Notes: a model not told the origin generated them from the sequence alone. Shown: positions 1-8,978, counted from the stretch's first letter. The stretch: 64,000 nucleotides of DNA from Agrobacterium pusense (GCF_900102105.1 NZ_FNBB01000011.1:62001-126000); one strand, 5' to 3'. Program-made: numbers and translations.

Positions 1-231
1 CGTATGCTGGAAGAAAACCGCATTGAGGTCGTGATATCGAAAAACTCGGGTGGCGCAGCAAGTTACGGCAAGATCGAAGCGGCCAGACAACTCCATCTGC
101 CGGTTATCATGATCGAGCGGCCGAGGCAGTCGTACGACACGCCCGCCACAAGCGTGACGGTGCCGGATATAGCGACTGCGCTCACCGCCATCCACCATCA
201 GTTTTCTCTTTTCGAAAAACGAGGCGAATAA
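1..231 (+). CDS. cobK: Precorrin-6A reductase CobK, C-terminal fragment
   Basis: The window opens inside this gene; frame 1 is open from base 1 to the TAA at 229-231, about 76 residues. The fragment carries the CobK C-terminal signature VISKNSGGAASYGKIEAAR followed by PVIMIERP, the region that closes the NADPH/substrate site in the CobK/CbiJ family. The enzyme reduces precorrin-6A to precorrin-6B in the aerobic cobalamin pathway. Its 3' end overlaps the 3' end of cobJ on the other strand by about 34 bp, so the two transcripts converge. The 5' part, start and promoter lie outside the window. Confidence 0.9.
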   Translation, partial: RMLEENRIEVVISKNSGGAASYGKIEAARQLHLPVIMIERPRQSYDTPATSVTVPDIATALTAIHHQFSLFEKRGE

Positions 232-959
232 ACGATCGGTTCTTTTCCGGGACGTTCGATCAAACGCGTTTCTTCCGAACCGACAATGACACAGGTCGCC
301 ATGTCTGCCATGTCGCTCGACGCCTCCGATAGCGGCACGACCCGTATGCGCTCATCCAGGCGGCCTGCCGCCCTGCCGAAGATCACCGGCACCGATCCGG
401 GCAGATGCACCCGCAACAGGTCAAACGCCGTGCCGAGCTGATGCGGCCGCGCCTTGCTGACAGGATTATAGAAGGCCATCACGAAACCCGCCTGCGCCGC
501 TGCGATCAGTCGTTTCTCGATGATTCCCCAGGGTTTGAGATTGTCCGACAGTGAAATGGCGCAAAAATCATGCCCAAGCGGCGCACCAGCTCTTGCCGCC
601 ACCGCCAGCATCGCCGTCACGCCCGGCACGACGGAAACATCGATGTCGCGCCACTCGGATGGACCGTTTTCGATTGCCTCGCAGATGGCCGCCGCCATGG
701 CGAAAACACCGGGATCACCACCGGAAACCACGCAGACCCTGCCGCCTTCGGCCGCAAGCCGAAGGGCCTGTTCAGCGCGGGAGATCTCCTCGCGATTGTC
801 GGAGGCATGGCGGCGCTGGTGGGGACCAAGCGAGAGCCGGTCGAGATAAGGAATATAGCCGAAAAAATCGTCGGATGCCGCGACAGCGGCAAGCGCCTCC
901 GGCGTCACCTGTGCAGCATTACCGGGACCCAGTCCGACGACGACGAGCTTGCCGGTCAT
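198..959 (-). CDS. cobJ: Precorrin-3B C17-methyltransferase CobJ
   Basis: A 253-residue SAM-dependent tetrapyrrole methylase that methylates C17 and drives ring contraction of precorrin-3B to precorrin-4. The N-terminus has the family glycine-rich loop (LVVVGLGPGN, residues 5-14), followed by the CobJ-typical GYIPYLDRL segment and the SAM-contacting SGGDPGVFAMA near residues 79-89. Length is normal for single-domain CobJ. The ATG overlaps the cobI stop (ATGA), and it is the last gene of the minus-strand operon cobW-N-G-H-I-J, meeting cobK tail to tail. Its role next to cobI fits the pathway, since both enzymes act on consecutive steps around CobG. Confidence 0.95.
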   Translation of the reverse strand: MTGKLVVVGLGPGNAAQVTPEALAAVAASDDFFGYIPYLDRLSLGPHQRRHASDNREEISRAEQALRLAAEGGRVCVVSGGDPGVFAMAAAICEAIENGPSEWRDIDVSVVPGVTAMLAVAARAGAPLGHDFCAISLSDNLKPWGIIEKRLIAAAQAGFVMAFYNPVSKARPHQLGTAFDLLRVHLPGSVPVIFGRAAGRLDERIRVVPLSEASSDMADMATCVIVGSEETRLIERPGKEPIVYSPRFSKREN

Positions 960-1723
960 GGTGCTTCACCCGGGCCGGGCCTCGTTTTCCAGCCAGGTAC
1001 AAGAACCAGCGAAAAGTAGGGTGCAGGCGAAGCATCCCGCTCGATGAGCCGCACTGCATGGCTGTTGGCCATGGTGCCGCGCTCGACATAAAGCGCCTGC
1101 TCGAGCTTGCCGGCCTTTTCCAGTGCACGGCGGATTTTGGGCAGGTTGCGCCCGACTTTCATGATGACCGCCCCGTCCGTGCCGGAAAGACGGTCAGAAA
1201 GAACATCTTCTGCAAGCGTTCCAGGAAGCACGCTCAGAATATCGTCTCCCTGCACCAGCGGCAGCCCAGCCATGGACCAGCAGCCGGACATGGCGGTGAT
1301 GCCGGCTACGACTTCCGCCTGATAGGACGGCGCAAGCCGCAGATGCAGATGCATATAGGAGCCATAGAACAGCGGATCGCCTTCCGAGAGCACGGCAACA
1401 TTCCTGCCGGCTTCGAGATGTGCTGCAATGTCCTTCGCCGACTGATCGAAAAATAGGGCGATCGCATCGCGATATTCCTCACCGTTCTTGTCGCTTTCAA
1501 CCGTGACGGGGTAAACCAACGGCATTTCAAGCGTGCCCGGACGGATAAAGGCCTCGACGATACCACGGCCGTTGCCGCTACTGCCCTTTTTGCAGAAGAA
1601 AGCCAGAACGTCGGCCGCCTCGATGGCACGCACCGCTTTCAGCGTCAGCAGTTCAGGATCGCCCGGACCGGTGCCGACGCCGACGAGTTTCCCCTTACGA
1701 TGTTCAAAAAGAGCCGCGCTCAC
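956..1723 (-). CDS. cobI: Precorrin-2 C20-methyltransferase CobI
   Basis: A 255-residue tetrapyrrole methylase. It carries the glycine-rich N-terminal loop LVGVGTGPGDPELLTLKA, the CobI-type segment MPLVYPVT, and the SAM-site motif LSEGDPLFYGSYMHL in the middle of the protein. The reaction is precorrin-2 plus SAM to precorrin-3A, the substrate of CobG. The gene overlaps cobJ downstream and cobH upstream by 4 bp each, which suggests translational coupling within one operon. The initial ATG lies inside the cobH stop region. The family is diagnosed from conserved motifs and context; CbiL, the anaerobic counterpart, is unlikely because the neighbouring CobG and CobN belong to the aerobic route. 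Confidence 0.95.
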   Translation of the reverse strand: MSAALFEHRKGKLVGVGTGPGDPELLTLKAVRAIEAADVLAFFCKKGSSGNGRGIVEAFIRPGTLEMPLVYPVTVESDKNGEEYRDAIALFFDQSAKDIAAHLEAGRNVAVLSEGDPLFYGSYMHLHLRLAPSYQAEVVAGITAMSGCWSMAGLPLVQGDDILSVLPGTLAEDVLSDRLSGTDGAVIMKVGRNLPKIRRALEKAGKLEQALYVERGTMANSHAVRLIERDASPAPYFSLVLVPGWKTRPGPGEAP

Positions 1724-2352
1724 AGGCCCGCCCTCGCAACCGCGTTGACGGCGGCAGCCGTCATGGCCGAGCCGCCCATGCGTCCCTTGACGATGGCGTA
1801 GGGAATGCTGAGCGTACTGACTTCCAACGCATCCTTCGATTCCGCTGCGCCGACGAAACCGACCGGCATGCCGATGATGGCGGCGGGGCGAGGCGCGCCC
1901 TTTTCGAGCATCTCCAGAAGATAGAACAGGGCTGTTGGCGCGTTGCCGATCGCCACCAGGGCACCGTCCATGTGCTCCGCCCAGAGATCAAGCGCGGCGG
2001 CCGAACGTGTATTGCCGATGGACCTCGCAATGTCGGGCGTGCGCGGATCACGAAGTGTGCAGATGACCGCATTGGCGGCTGGCAGGCGCGCGCGCGTCAC
2101 ACCATGGGCGACCATTTCCGCATCGCAAAGGATGGGCTTGCCCGCAAGGAGTGCGCCACGCGCGGCAGAGACAAAATCCGGGGAGAAACGGAAATGGGCG
2201 GCGGCCTCAACCAGCCCGCAGGCATGAATCATGCGAATGGCGATGTCCGCCTGATCCTCGGCAAAAGCGGACAAATCCGCTTCCTCGCGTATTATGGCGA
2301 AGGAGCGCTCATAGATCGCATTGCCATCGCGAATATAGTCATAGTCGGTCAT
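1720..2352 (-). CDS. cobH: Precorrin-8X methylmutase CobH
   Basis: A 210-residue protein that moves a methyl group from C11 to C12, turning precorrin-8X into hydrogenobyrinic acid. It shows the CobH/CbiC pattern: the N-terminal YDYIRDGNAIYERSFAIIR, the central RMIHACGL containing the conserved catalytic histidine, and the C-terminal GMPVGFVGAAESK. Length matches the family (about 210). Its start overlaps the end of cobG by 4 bp and its end overlaps cobI by 4 bp, so it sits inside a tightly coupled operon. Confidence 0.95.
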   Translation of the reverse strand: MTDYDYIRDGNAIYERSFAIIREEADLSAFAEDQADIAIRMIHACGLVEAAAHFRFSPDFVSAARGALLAGKPILCDAEMVAHGVTRARLPAANAVICTLRDPRTPDIARSIGNTRSAAALDLWAEHMDGALVAIGNAPTALFYLLEMLEKGAPRPAAIIGMPVGFVGAAESKDALEVSTLSIPYAIVKGRMGGSAMTAAAVNAVARAGL

Positions 2353-3704
2353 CGGTCATCCTGTCGAAGCGCCGCGACAATTGCCTGCCTGCCCAGACGG
2401 GCAAACAGGCCAGCGGCGTTTTCCCCGGGCTTATGTTCTTTTTCATAAAGACGGGCAAGCCGCGAAAGCGCCGCTCTTTGTTGTGCAAAGGGTAAAATAC
2501 CGTCCGGCGAATCACCGGCGCGGCCAAAAATCGAAAAAGCCATGCCATTATCGGAACCTGAAAAGGTCAGAAGCGACGGCGCGGGATGGGCGCAGCCTTT
2601 GCCGCATCCGGAAATATGCAGGGTCACGGAACCGTCGAGCAGCGGGGCGCAAGCGCCTGCCGCAAAGGAAGCCAGTTCGTGAGTAGGATAAAAGGCCGAC
2701 GCGCAACCGGGAGCGCCGGGACAGACTGCTATGGAAGATCGCCCGTCGCCGGCAGCCGTGACGAAACCCGATGTTCCGGCACTCGCAAGTAGTGCGCCGC
2801 ACGCGCGCTGGGAACCGAAAAACAGCAGGCTATGATTTATCGCTGGCCGAAGAGACTGAATACCGAGCACGGCGGCCGCTTCGCAAAGACGCGCTATATC
2901 AGCGGCTTTGATCTGACTGAAGGCAGGCGCGACGCCTGCAGCAAAACCGGCCCCGCCTGCGGCCATCAAACCCAAAGGCAAGAAGGACGGGGATGCCTCG
3001 CTTCCGGCCCAATCCACCAGATGATCACCGCAGATCGCTTCAATCATCTTCCGATCCAGATCGCGACCGCGGGCGAGCGGACCTTTTTTTGCCAGAAGCG
3101 CGAGTAATTCAAGGACGACACCAGCTGCGGCGCCGGCGCCAACCAGCCCCGCATCCACCGAGCTGCTTTCCGGACCGCCCACAAACAGGCGCCAGAAGAC
3201 CTGCCCTTCCAGACGCTGTGCTTTCAGGCGGATGTCAGCGAGCAAATCTCCCATGGAAACATATCCGCCACCGTCGATCACCACAGACATTTTGGCGGCG
3301 AGTTTTTCAGCAAGCCCCAGCGCTTTTGCCTCCCGGCGAATCTCGTCTGCAAGAGAACGGCCATCGGCAATTTCCGTCTCGTCGCGACCGGATAAGGGCG
3401 AAACCTCAACCGCCAGCCCATCGCGAAGCGGTAGACCAAGCGCCAGAACCTCTTTTTCCAGAAAGCGCGCGCTCTCGGGCGACAGACCGCGAAATTGCAG
3501 GCTGCCCCGGGCGGTAATGTCCATCAAGCCATTGCCATGGAAATCCGAAAGATCGCAAAGCCTCTTCATCTCAAGGGGCGTGATATCCTCTTCGAATGCG
3601 ATCCGTGACAGGAGACCATCGCCGGTGGGCATGGGTGCAGAGAGAGCCGGGCATGCGCCGCGGCGGCTGACTGGCTGAACGGGATTGAATAAGGCCGTCA
3701 TCAC
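2349..3704 (-). CDS. cobG: Precorrin-3B synthase CobG (oxygen-dependent)
   Basis: A 451-residue protein of the nitrite/sulfite reductase-like fold. N-terminal ferredoxin-like half-domain features include SRIAFEEDITPLEMKRLCDL and ARGSLQFRGL; toward the C-terminus are cysteine motifs CPGAPGCASAF and ISGCGKGCAHPAPS, which supply ligands for the Fe-S cluster in this family. CobG uses O2 to hydroxylate C20 and form the gamma-lactone of precorrin-3B, so it marks the aerobic pathway. The gene overlaps cobN upstream and cobH downstream by 4 bp each. CobZ, an alternative enzyme for the same step, is not seen. Confidence 0.92.
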   Translation of the reverse strand: MMTALFNPVQPVSRRGACPALSAPMPTGDGLLSRIAFEEDITPLEMKRLCDLSDFHGNGLMDITARGSLQFRGLSPESARFLEKEVLALGLPLRDGLAVEVSPLSGRDETEIADGRSLADEIRREAKALGLAEKLAAKMSVVIDGGGYVSMGDLLADIRLKAQRLEGQVFWRLFVGGPESSSVDAGLVGAGAAAGVVLELLALLAKKGPLARGRDLDRKMIEAICGDHLVDWAGSEASPSFLPLGLMAAGGAGFAAGVAPAFSQIKAADIARLCEAAAVLGIQSLRPAINHSLLFFGSQRACGALLASAGTSGFVTAAGDGRSSIAVCPGAPGCASAFYPTHELASFAAGACAPLLDGSVTLHISGCGKGCAHPAPSLLTFSGSDNGMAFSIFGRAGDSPDGILPFAQQRAALSRLARLYEKEHKPGENAAGLFARLGRQAIVAALRQDDR

Positions 3705-6700
3705 GCGCCGACCCTTTCCGGACGGGGCAAAAGCAGCATTTCAAGCTCCGCATCCACCGCATTTCGGCGACTGTGCCACAGGCCGCGGCGGCGGGCGGAC
3801 AAGAAACGTTCCGCCATCACCCGCGCTGCCTTTGGGTTTTCGCGCAGGATGAAATCGCGCACCGCTTCATTGCCGAAATAGGCATCGTAAAGGGCTTCGA
3901 TCAACGATGACGACACCGCATTGGTGGTTTCGGCAAAGCCGACCAGCCGGTCCACCGTCTCGGCAAACTCCGCCGCACCGCGTGGACCATGTCGCATCTG
4001 GCCTTCGATGAAGCGCGGATTGACGGCGCGGGCCCGCACCACCCGCGTCAGGGCCTGTGTCATCGATCTTGCCCGTGGGCGCGCCGGATCGGTCGTATCT
4101 AGCGCCACGATATCAGCAACGCCTCCAAGTACAGCCTTGGCAGCGGAAAAGCCGCCAATGAAAGCGACATCGGAAGAACCGTCCAGAAGATCGCGGCCGG
4201 GATCATCGCCGGTGTGAACCAGAAGATCAGCCCGGCGCACCGCCTGCGCAAATCCGGCATCCTCGAAAATCTCCAGCCCGTCCGCACCTCCGAATGCGTA
4301 ACTTGCCGCATCTAAGTAGGCTTTACCCAGTTCCTCGCGTTCGTCCCATTTGCCGCTGGCGAGCTTCTCCTCAATACCGGCACCATAGGTGCCGGGCGCA
4401 GAGCCGAAAATCCGCGGTGGTATATGACCGAGCAGAGCCGCCTCTTCCGCAAGCGGATTGTCGCCCGGCGCTTCTTCACGCCGTGCCACGGCCTTGGCGG
4501 CAGCATCGAGAAGCGCGATCAGCGCAGGAAACATATCCCGGAACAGACCGGAAATGCGGAACGTGACATCAACGCGTGGACGGCCGAGGCTGGCCGGCGG
4601 CAGCACCTCGATGCCGGTCACGCGGCCGGTGCCGGCGTCGTAAATTGGCCGCGCTCCCATCAGGTGCAGCGCCTGCGCCACATCCTCGCCGCCGTTGCGG
4701 AGACTGGCACTTCCCCAGAGATCGAACACCAGATGTTTCGGCCAATCCCCGTGACTCTGCAGATGATGACGGAGCACCTCTTCGCCGGCCATGCGCCCGA
4801 GTTCAAAAGCGGTGGGCGTCGGCATCGTGCGCGGATCCGCTGCATAAAGATTGCGGCCAGTGGGAAGCACATCGATCCGGCCCCGTGCCGGTGCGCCGGA
4901 GGGACCGGGAGCAACGTGCCGGCCATCGAGTGCGGCAAGCAAGGCCGCCTTCTCGGCCCGGGCGCTTTGAAGTCTCAGAGGATCAGCCTCACCTTCGGCG
5001 CAGCGGCCGAAAATGTGTTGGCCGTCCTTGATCGCAAAATCCTTGAGATCACAGAGAAAGGCGTCGATGCGTGAGAGGGCGGCGTCGGCATCGTCCTTCG
5101 TATTCACGCCGGCCTCGGTTGCAAGCCCGGTGTCCTGCGCTTTTTCAATGATCAGCTTCGCCAGCCGGTTGCGCCGGCGCCGATCGAGCCCATCGGCCTG
5201 CGCATATTCGTCGACCAGCTGTTCAAGCGCCAGTTGTTCCGGCGAAAGCCCGGCATTAACCAGCACCGGCGGAATATGGCCGATGGTGACGGCTGCAATA
5301 CGCCGTTTCGCCACCGCCGCCTCACCGGGATTGGAAACGATAAACGGATAAATCACCGGCAGCGGACCAGTGAGAATTTCCGGAAAGCACTTGCGGGAAA
5401 GCGCCACTGTCTTGCCCGGCAGCCATTCCAGCGTACCGTGCGCGCCCACATGCACGATGGCATGGGCGGATGCCACGCGCTGCATCCATGCGCCGAAGGC
5501 AACAAGCGCGTGGCGCGGTGGCAGGGCGGGATCGTGATAGTCAACCCGGCGGTCCTCATTGCGCCCCCTGTCCGGCGCAAGCGCAACGAAGACCTGGCCG
5601 AAACGCGCGACGCGAAAACGAAACCCGCCATCGGCGAAAGCTTCATCACTTTCCGCAGCTCCCCATGTCGCACTCAAGGAGGCCGCGGCATCGTCAGGCA
5701 AACCCGAAAGAAAACCTCGATAGTCCGCAAGATCGATCGTCGCTTCCTGCTGCTCAAGGCGATCGAGCAGCGCCCTTGCCGTTTCGGGAATATCTTCGAC
5801 CCAATAGCCGGCATCTGCAAGATCTCGCAGCATTTCGAGCACGCTTTGCGGCACATCCAGACCAACGGCATAACCGGTTCGCCCCGGGGCTGCACCCGGA
5901 TAATCCGGCATCAGAACGACAATGCGCCGCTCCTCCGGCGAGATATTTTTCAGACGCAGGAAGGCCGCGATGCGGCTTGCCACCTGTTCGACACGATCCG
6001 CCTCCGGCATGTTTACGAGACTGATACCGCCATCGGTCCGAGGCTGTTTGAATGAAATCACGCCTGCGAAAATCCGGCCATCCAGTTCAGGCAGCACAAT
6101 ATGCATGGCTAGATCGGACGGGTTTAGTCCACGCGCATTCGCCGCCCAGCCGTCGCGGCGGGTCGTCGCCATGGCGACCTGGAAAACAGGAACGCCAAGC
6201 CGATCGAACAGCGTATGGCCATCGGCATCGCTCTGACTGGCAAAGGCCGTCGCAGCAAGGATGGCAGCGGGCTGAATATCTCTCAGCGCCTTTTCGAGAA
6301 AGCGAAGGGCGTCGCCATCCTTCAGGCCGCTGACAAAAATCGGCACCGGGGAGAAACCGCGCTCGCAAAGCGCGTGAAAGAGCGCATCCACCGGCGCTGC
6401 ATCCGCAGCCAGCAACATGGAGCGATAAAAGACAATAGGCAGAACGGGCGCGGCAGCCGGGAAGCCAGAGCAGGCCTCCATTTGCCCTAACACCCCCACC
6501 CCCGGCCGATAAAAGCCGGCTTTCGGCAATGGCTCAGCTTCTATCATCGGCCATGCGTCATCTCTTGCCAGAGCGGCGAGGCCACCGGCAAGGCGACCCA
6601 TATTCTCTCTTCCACCTTCGCGGAAAAAGGAAAGGACGGATGCCAGGATGTGTGTGTCCACGGTCGACGCCGCTTCGAGCTTTTCGTCCCTTTCACTGCA

Positions 6701-7051
6701 TTCGCCGGGCAGAAGCAGAAGCTTTATGCCACGTCGGCGCGCCATGCTGGAAAGCTGATCAACTCCATAACGCCAGCGTTCCGCTCCACCGAGGATTCGG
6801 ACAAGGATGACCGTGGCATGCTCCGCTGTCTTTTCGATCCACAGGTCAACCGACATGGGATGGCGAAGCTCGGCGAGGTTTGCGGCGGACAGGCTGGGGA
6901 GCACACTGTCCGCCTGTCGCCACGCCTGCTCAAGCCCGGCAAGATCGCTTGTCGAAAACGACAGCATCACCACATCCGATCGAGGTTGGTTGAGGTCAAC
7001 CGGCTCGATCAGATCGTCAAGAGACGAGGATGTGGTGGCAAGAATATGCAT
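3701..7051 (-). CDS. cobN: Cobaltochelatase subunit CobN (short form)
   Basis: A 1116-residue large subunit of the ATP-dependent CobNST cobalt chelatase, which inserts Co2+ into hydrogenobyrinic a,c-diamide. Family signatures include KHPMSVD-like LRHPMSVDLWIEKTAEHA near the N-terminus, VHVGAHGTLEWLPGKTVALS in the centre, and APGPSGAPARGR plus LPTGRNLYAADPR further on. It is clearly shorter than the roughly 1275 residues known for Pseudomonas denitrificans CobN: the motif DGQHIFG (about residue 677) is followed only some 30 residues later by GRHVAPGPSG, where the longer family members carry an extra segment of well over 100 residues. The frame is intact, so this looks like a short lineage variant, not a pseudogene. 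CobS and CobT are not in the window. Confidence 0.95.
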   Translation of the reverse strand: MHILATTSSSLDDLIEPVDLNQPRSDVVMLSFSTSDLAGLEQAWRQADSVLPSLSAANLAELRHPMSVDLWIEKTAEHATVILVRILGGAERWRYGVDQLSSMARRRGIKLLLLPGECSERDEKLEAASTVDTHILASVLSFFREGGRENMGRLAGGLAALARDDAWPMIEAEPLPKAGFYRPGVGVLGQMEACSGFPAAAPVLPIVFYRSMLLAADAAPVDALFHALCERGFSPVPIFVSGLKDGDALRFLEKALRDIQPAAILAATAFASQSDADGHTLFDRLGVPVFQVAMATTRRDGWAANARGLNPSDLAMHIVLPELDGRIFAGVISFKQPRTDGGISLVNMPEADRVEQVASRIAAFLRLKNISPEERRIVVLMPDYPGAAPGRTGYAVGLDVPQSVLEMLRDLADAGYWVEDIPETARALLDRLEQQEATIDLADYRGFLSGLPDDAAASLSATWGAAESDEAFADGGFRFRVARFGQVFVALAPDRGRNEDRRVDYHDPALPPRHALVAFGAWMQRVASAHAIVHVGAHGTLEWLPGKTVALSRKCFPEILTGPLPVIYPFIVSNPGEAAVAKRRIAAVTIGHIPPVLVNAGLSPEQLALEQLVDEYAQADGLDRRRRNRLAKLIIEKAQDTGLATEAGVNTKDDADAALSRIDAFLCDLKDFAIKDGQHIFGRCAEGEADPLRLQSARAEKAALLAALDGRHVAPGPSGAPARGRIDVLPTGRNLYAADPRTMPTPTAFELGRMAGEEVLRHHLQSHGDWPKHLVFDLWGSASLRNGGEDVAQALHLMGARPIYDAGTGRVTGIEVLPPASLGRPRVDVTFRISGLFRDMFPALIALLDAAAKAVARREEAPGDNPLAEEAALLGHIPPRIFGSAPGTYGAGIEEKLASGKWDEREELGKAYLDAASYAFGGADGLEIFEDAGFAQAVRRADLLVHTGDDPGRDLLDGSSDVAFIGGFSAAKAVLGGVADIVALDTTDPARPRARSMTQALTRVVRARAVNPRFIEGQMRHGPRGAAEFAETVDRLVGFAETTNAVSSSLIEALYDAYFGNEAVRDFILRENPKAARVMAERFLSARRRGLWHSRRNAVDAELEMLLLPRPERVGA

Positions 7052-7053
7052 CG

Positions 7054-8091
7054 TCAGGCGGCCAGCATCTGTTCGATCTTTTCGCGATTGATGCCCTTTT
7101 CGCCGATAATGACCAGTCGGCTGCGGCGCTGCTCGCCCGCTGCCCAGGGGCGGTCGTAATAATGATTGACCCGGCTTCCGACCGCCTGCACCTGCAGACG
7201 CATGGGCTTGGCGGAAACTTCGACAAAGCCCTTGATGCGCAGGACGTTTTCAGCCGCAGCCGTTTCGGCAATGCGCGCCGCCAGTGCTTCCGGATCGGCC
7301 ACGGCCGGCAGGTCGATGACGAAGCTGTCGAAATCGTCGTGTTCATGGTCCAGTTCACCGTCATGGTGGGTGCGGCGGTTTTCGATATCCTCTTCAACGG
7401 CAAGACCAAGACCGATCAGCACGGCGGGGTCGATGGCGCCATTGGAGGCCACAACGATCTTCGCCGCCTTCGGCAGATGTTCGAGCACATGCGCCCTCGC
7501 CTTGTCGAGGCCGGCTTCATCAAGGAGATCGGCCTTGGTGAGAACGATGAGATCGGCGCAGGCGACCTGGTCCTCGAAAACTTCCTCAACCGGATCATCG
7601 TGATCAAGCGCCTCGTCATTGGCCCGCTGAGCAGCGAGCGCCTCCATGTCGTGCGCGACCTTTCCTTCAGCAAGGGCGGCGCCATCCACCACGGCCACGA
7701 CGGCGTCCACGGTCACGCGGCTCTTGATGGCCGGCCATTGGAAAGCCTGGACCAGCGGCTTAGGCAGGGCAAGACCAGAGGTCTCGATCAGGATATGCTC
7801 CACCTTCGGCTGGCGGCTGAGAATTTGTTCGATCGCGGGCTGGAAATCGTCAGCCACCGTGCAGCAGATACAGCCGTTGGCCAGTTCGACGATGTTTTCT
7901 TCGGGGCAGCTTTCAATGCCGCAGCCTTTCAGGATTTCGCCGTCGATACCGATATCGCCGAATTCATTGACGATGATTGCGAGCCGCTTGCCGTCCAGCT
8001 TTTCCAGAAGACCACGCAACAGCGTCGTTTTTCCCGCCCCCAGAAAACCGGTGACGATGGTGCAGGGAACGCGGTCCAGATGGTTGTTCAT
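7054..8091 (-). CDS. cobW: CobW-family GTP-binding metallochaperone
   Basis: A 345-residue G3E-family P-loop GTPase. Walker A is TGFLGAGKTTL near residue 14, the metal-binding CxCC motif is in NGCICCTVADDF, and the guanine-specificity motif is LTKADLLD. A histidine- and acidic-rich stretch (HHDGELDHEHDDFD) precedes the C-terminal CobW_C domain. In cobalamin loci this protein is thought to deliver cobalt to the CobNST chelatase, and here it lies directly upstream of cobN with only 2 bp between its stop and the cobN ATG. Its own ATG overlaps the stop of the upstream DUF1636 gene. Expression should follow the riboswitch upstream of that gene. Confidence 0.93.
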   Translation of the reverse strand: MNNHLDRVPCTIVTGFLGAGKTTLLRGLLEKLDGKRLAIIVNEFGDIGIDGEILKGCGIESCPEENIVELANGCICCTVADDFQPAIEQILSRQPKVEHILIETSGLALPKPLVQAFQWPAIKSRVTVDAVVAVVDGAALAEGKVAHDMEALAAQRANDEALDHDDPVEEVFEDQVACADLIVLTKADLLDEAGLDKARAHVLEHLPKAAKIVVASNGAIDPAVLIGLGLAVEEDIENRRTHHDGELDHEHDDFDSFVIDLPAVADPEALAARIAETAAAENVLRIKGFVEVSAKPMRLQVQAVGSRVNHYYDRPWAAGEQRRSRLVIIGEKGINREKIEQMLAA

Positions 8092-8534
8092 GATCTCTCC
8101 TCGGTAAAATCGAATGGGGGAATGCGCGCCACCATGCCGCGCTTTAATGGTTCGGGGCGGCCGCGCCAGGGCATCAGGCCATCTGAAGACGCAGAAAGAA
8201 GCCGCGCGCCGGTCAGCAGGTGCCCTGCATCGTCAGGTGTCAGCCCACCAAACACATAGGACCAGCCATCGGCGCTGCGCAGCACGGCACTGAGGCCACG
8301 TTTGCAGTTGGCGAGACAATTGACGGAACGGACCGCGACGCCGGACGCTTCCGCCGCTGCGGTGACGGCCTCGGCAAGACGCGAGCCGGCACGTGGCTCG
8401 GCGCTGGGATCAGCTTCGTCGCGACAGCTTCGGCAAACGAAAACGACCACACCGGACGCCGTTTCATCCTGCGCGTTTCCACCAGCAAATGAAGATGTCG
8501 CTGAAATATCCAAACCGTATCGTTCCCGCGCCAA
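8088..8534 (-). CDS. DUF1636 ferredoxin-like metal-binding protein
   Basis: A small protein of up to 148 residues with four cysteines in two clusters, FVCRSCRDE and NCLANCKRGL, as in thioredoxin-fold [2Fe-2S] ferredoxin-like proteins annotated DUF1636. Function is not established; family members are commonly linked to cobalamin genes. It is the first gene behind the cobalamin riboswitch and overlaps cobW by 4 bp, which points to a role in corrin synthesis or cobalt handling. The only in-frame start before the conserved part is a TTG at 8534 with no convincing ribosome binding site, so the N-terminus is uncertain; the domain proper begins about 30 residues later at SGVVVFVC. Confidence 0.75.
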   Translation of the reverse strand: MARERYGLDISATSSFAGGNAQDETASGVVVFVCRSCRDEADPSAEPRAGSRLAEAVTAAAEASGVAVRSVNCLANCKRGLSAVLRSADGWSYVFGGLTPDDAGHLLTGARLLSASSDGLMPWRGRPEPLKRGMVARIPPFDFTEERS

Positions 8535-8642
8535 GTCAAATTCTTTGGGGTGCGGATATCGAAAACGGTATGCGCACAGGCACAGACCGGCTGTTCGACG
8601 TCATCGACTGACCGGAGCACCCCGCCCGGTAGACGTTTTCCT
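8535..8642 (-). promoter_or_regulatory. Leader between cobalamin riboswitch and first gene
   Basis: About 108 bp of minus-strand leader separates the aptamer 3' box from the DUF1636 open frame. It is where the expression platform should lie, but I could not identify a clear terminator or a sequestering helix by eye. No separate gene is supported here. Confidence 0.4.
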
Positions 8643-8830
8643 GAAGCGGCAGGTCTCCTGGCTTGCGGCTCGATGAGCGCCCGGACACCGCCTTCCCGAA
8701 CCGTCTCTCTGGTCCAGTGGCTTTACGGTGCGGGCTTGCCGCTTACAGTTGCGGGGGCAGCCACGGAATGACCCGTTTCAGGGTGGAACCGTGTTCCCTC
8801 TTAGCTTTTCCCGTTGCCGGGGAAAGACCG
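8643..8830 (-). promoter_or_regulatory. Cobalamin (B12) riboswitch
   Basis: Read on the minus strand, the region contains the B12-box end CCAGGAGACCTGCCG (8647-8661) and the conserved core GGCTGCCCCCGCAACTGTAA (8743-8762). The 5' part at about 8783-8800 has the expected GGGAACACGGTTCC strand of the aptamer. Order and spacing of these blocks match the adenosylcobalamin riboswitch family. It lies upstream of the DUF1636-cobW-cobN-G-H-I-J operon and should lower its expression when cobalamin is plentiful. Boundaries are approximate. Confidence 0.93.
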
Positions 8831-8978
8831 TCAGTTCCTTACCCTTAGGCCGAACGGGCTTTGGGGTCAATGCCGCCCCTGTGGCTCGCGCATTGCCGGG
8901 TGCGGCAAATTGGGTATAGTCGCCGCTCCGAAGGGCAGGGATAAGTTCCCGGCTGCTGGAGTGAAGAAGGAATATGCG
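8831..8978. promoter_or_regulatory. Divergent promoter region between riboswitch and cobO
   Basis: The 148 bp between the 5' end of the minus-strand riboswitch and the cobO ATG must hold promoters for both directions. I saw no confident -35/-10 pair. A ribosome binding site (GAAGAAGGA, 8963-8971) precedes cobO by about 7 bp. Confidence 0.4.

Noticed and set aside
7030-8259. Plus-strand open frame opposite cobW and the DUF1636 gene
   Set aside because: Low-complexity His/Asp-rich translation produced by the complement of cobW; no motifs and no ribosome binding site.
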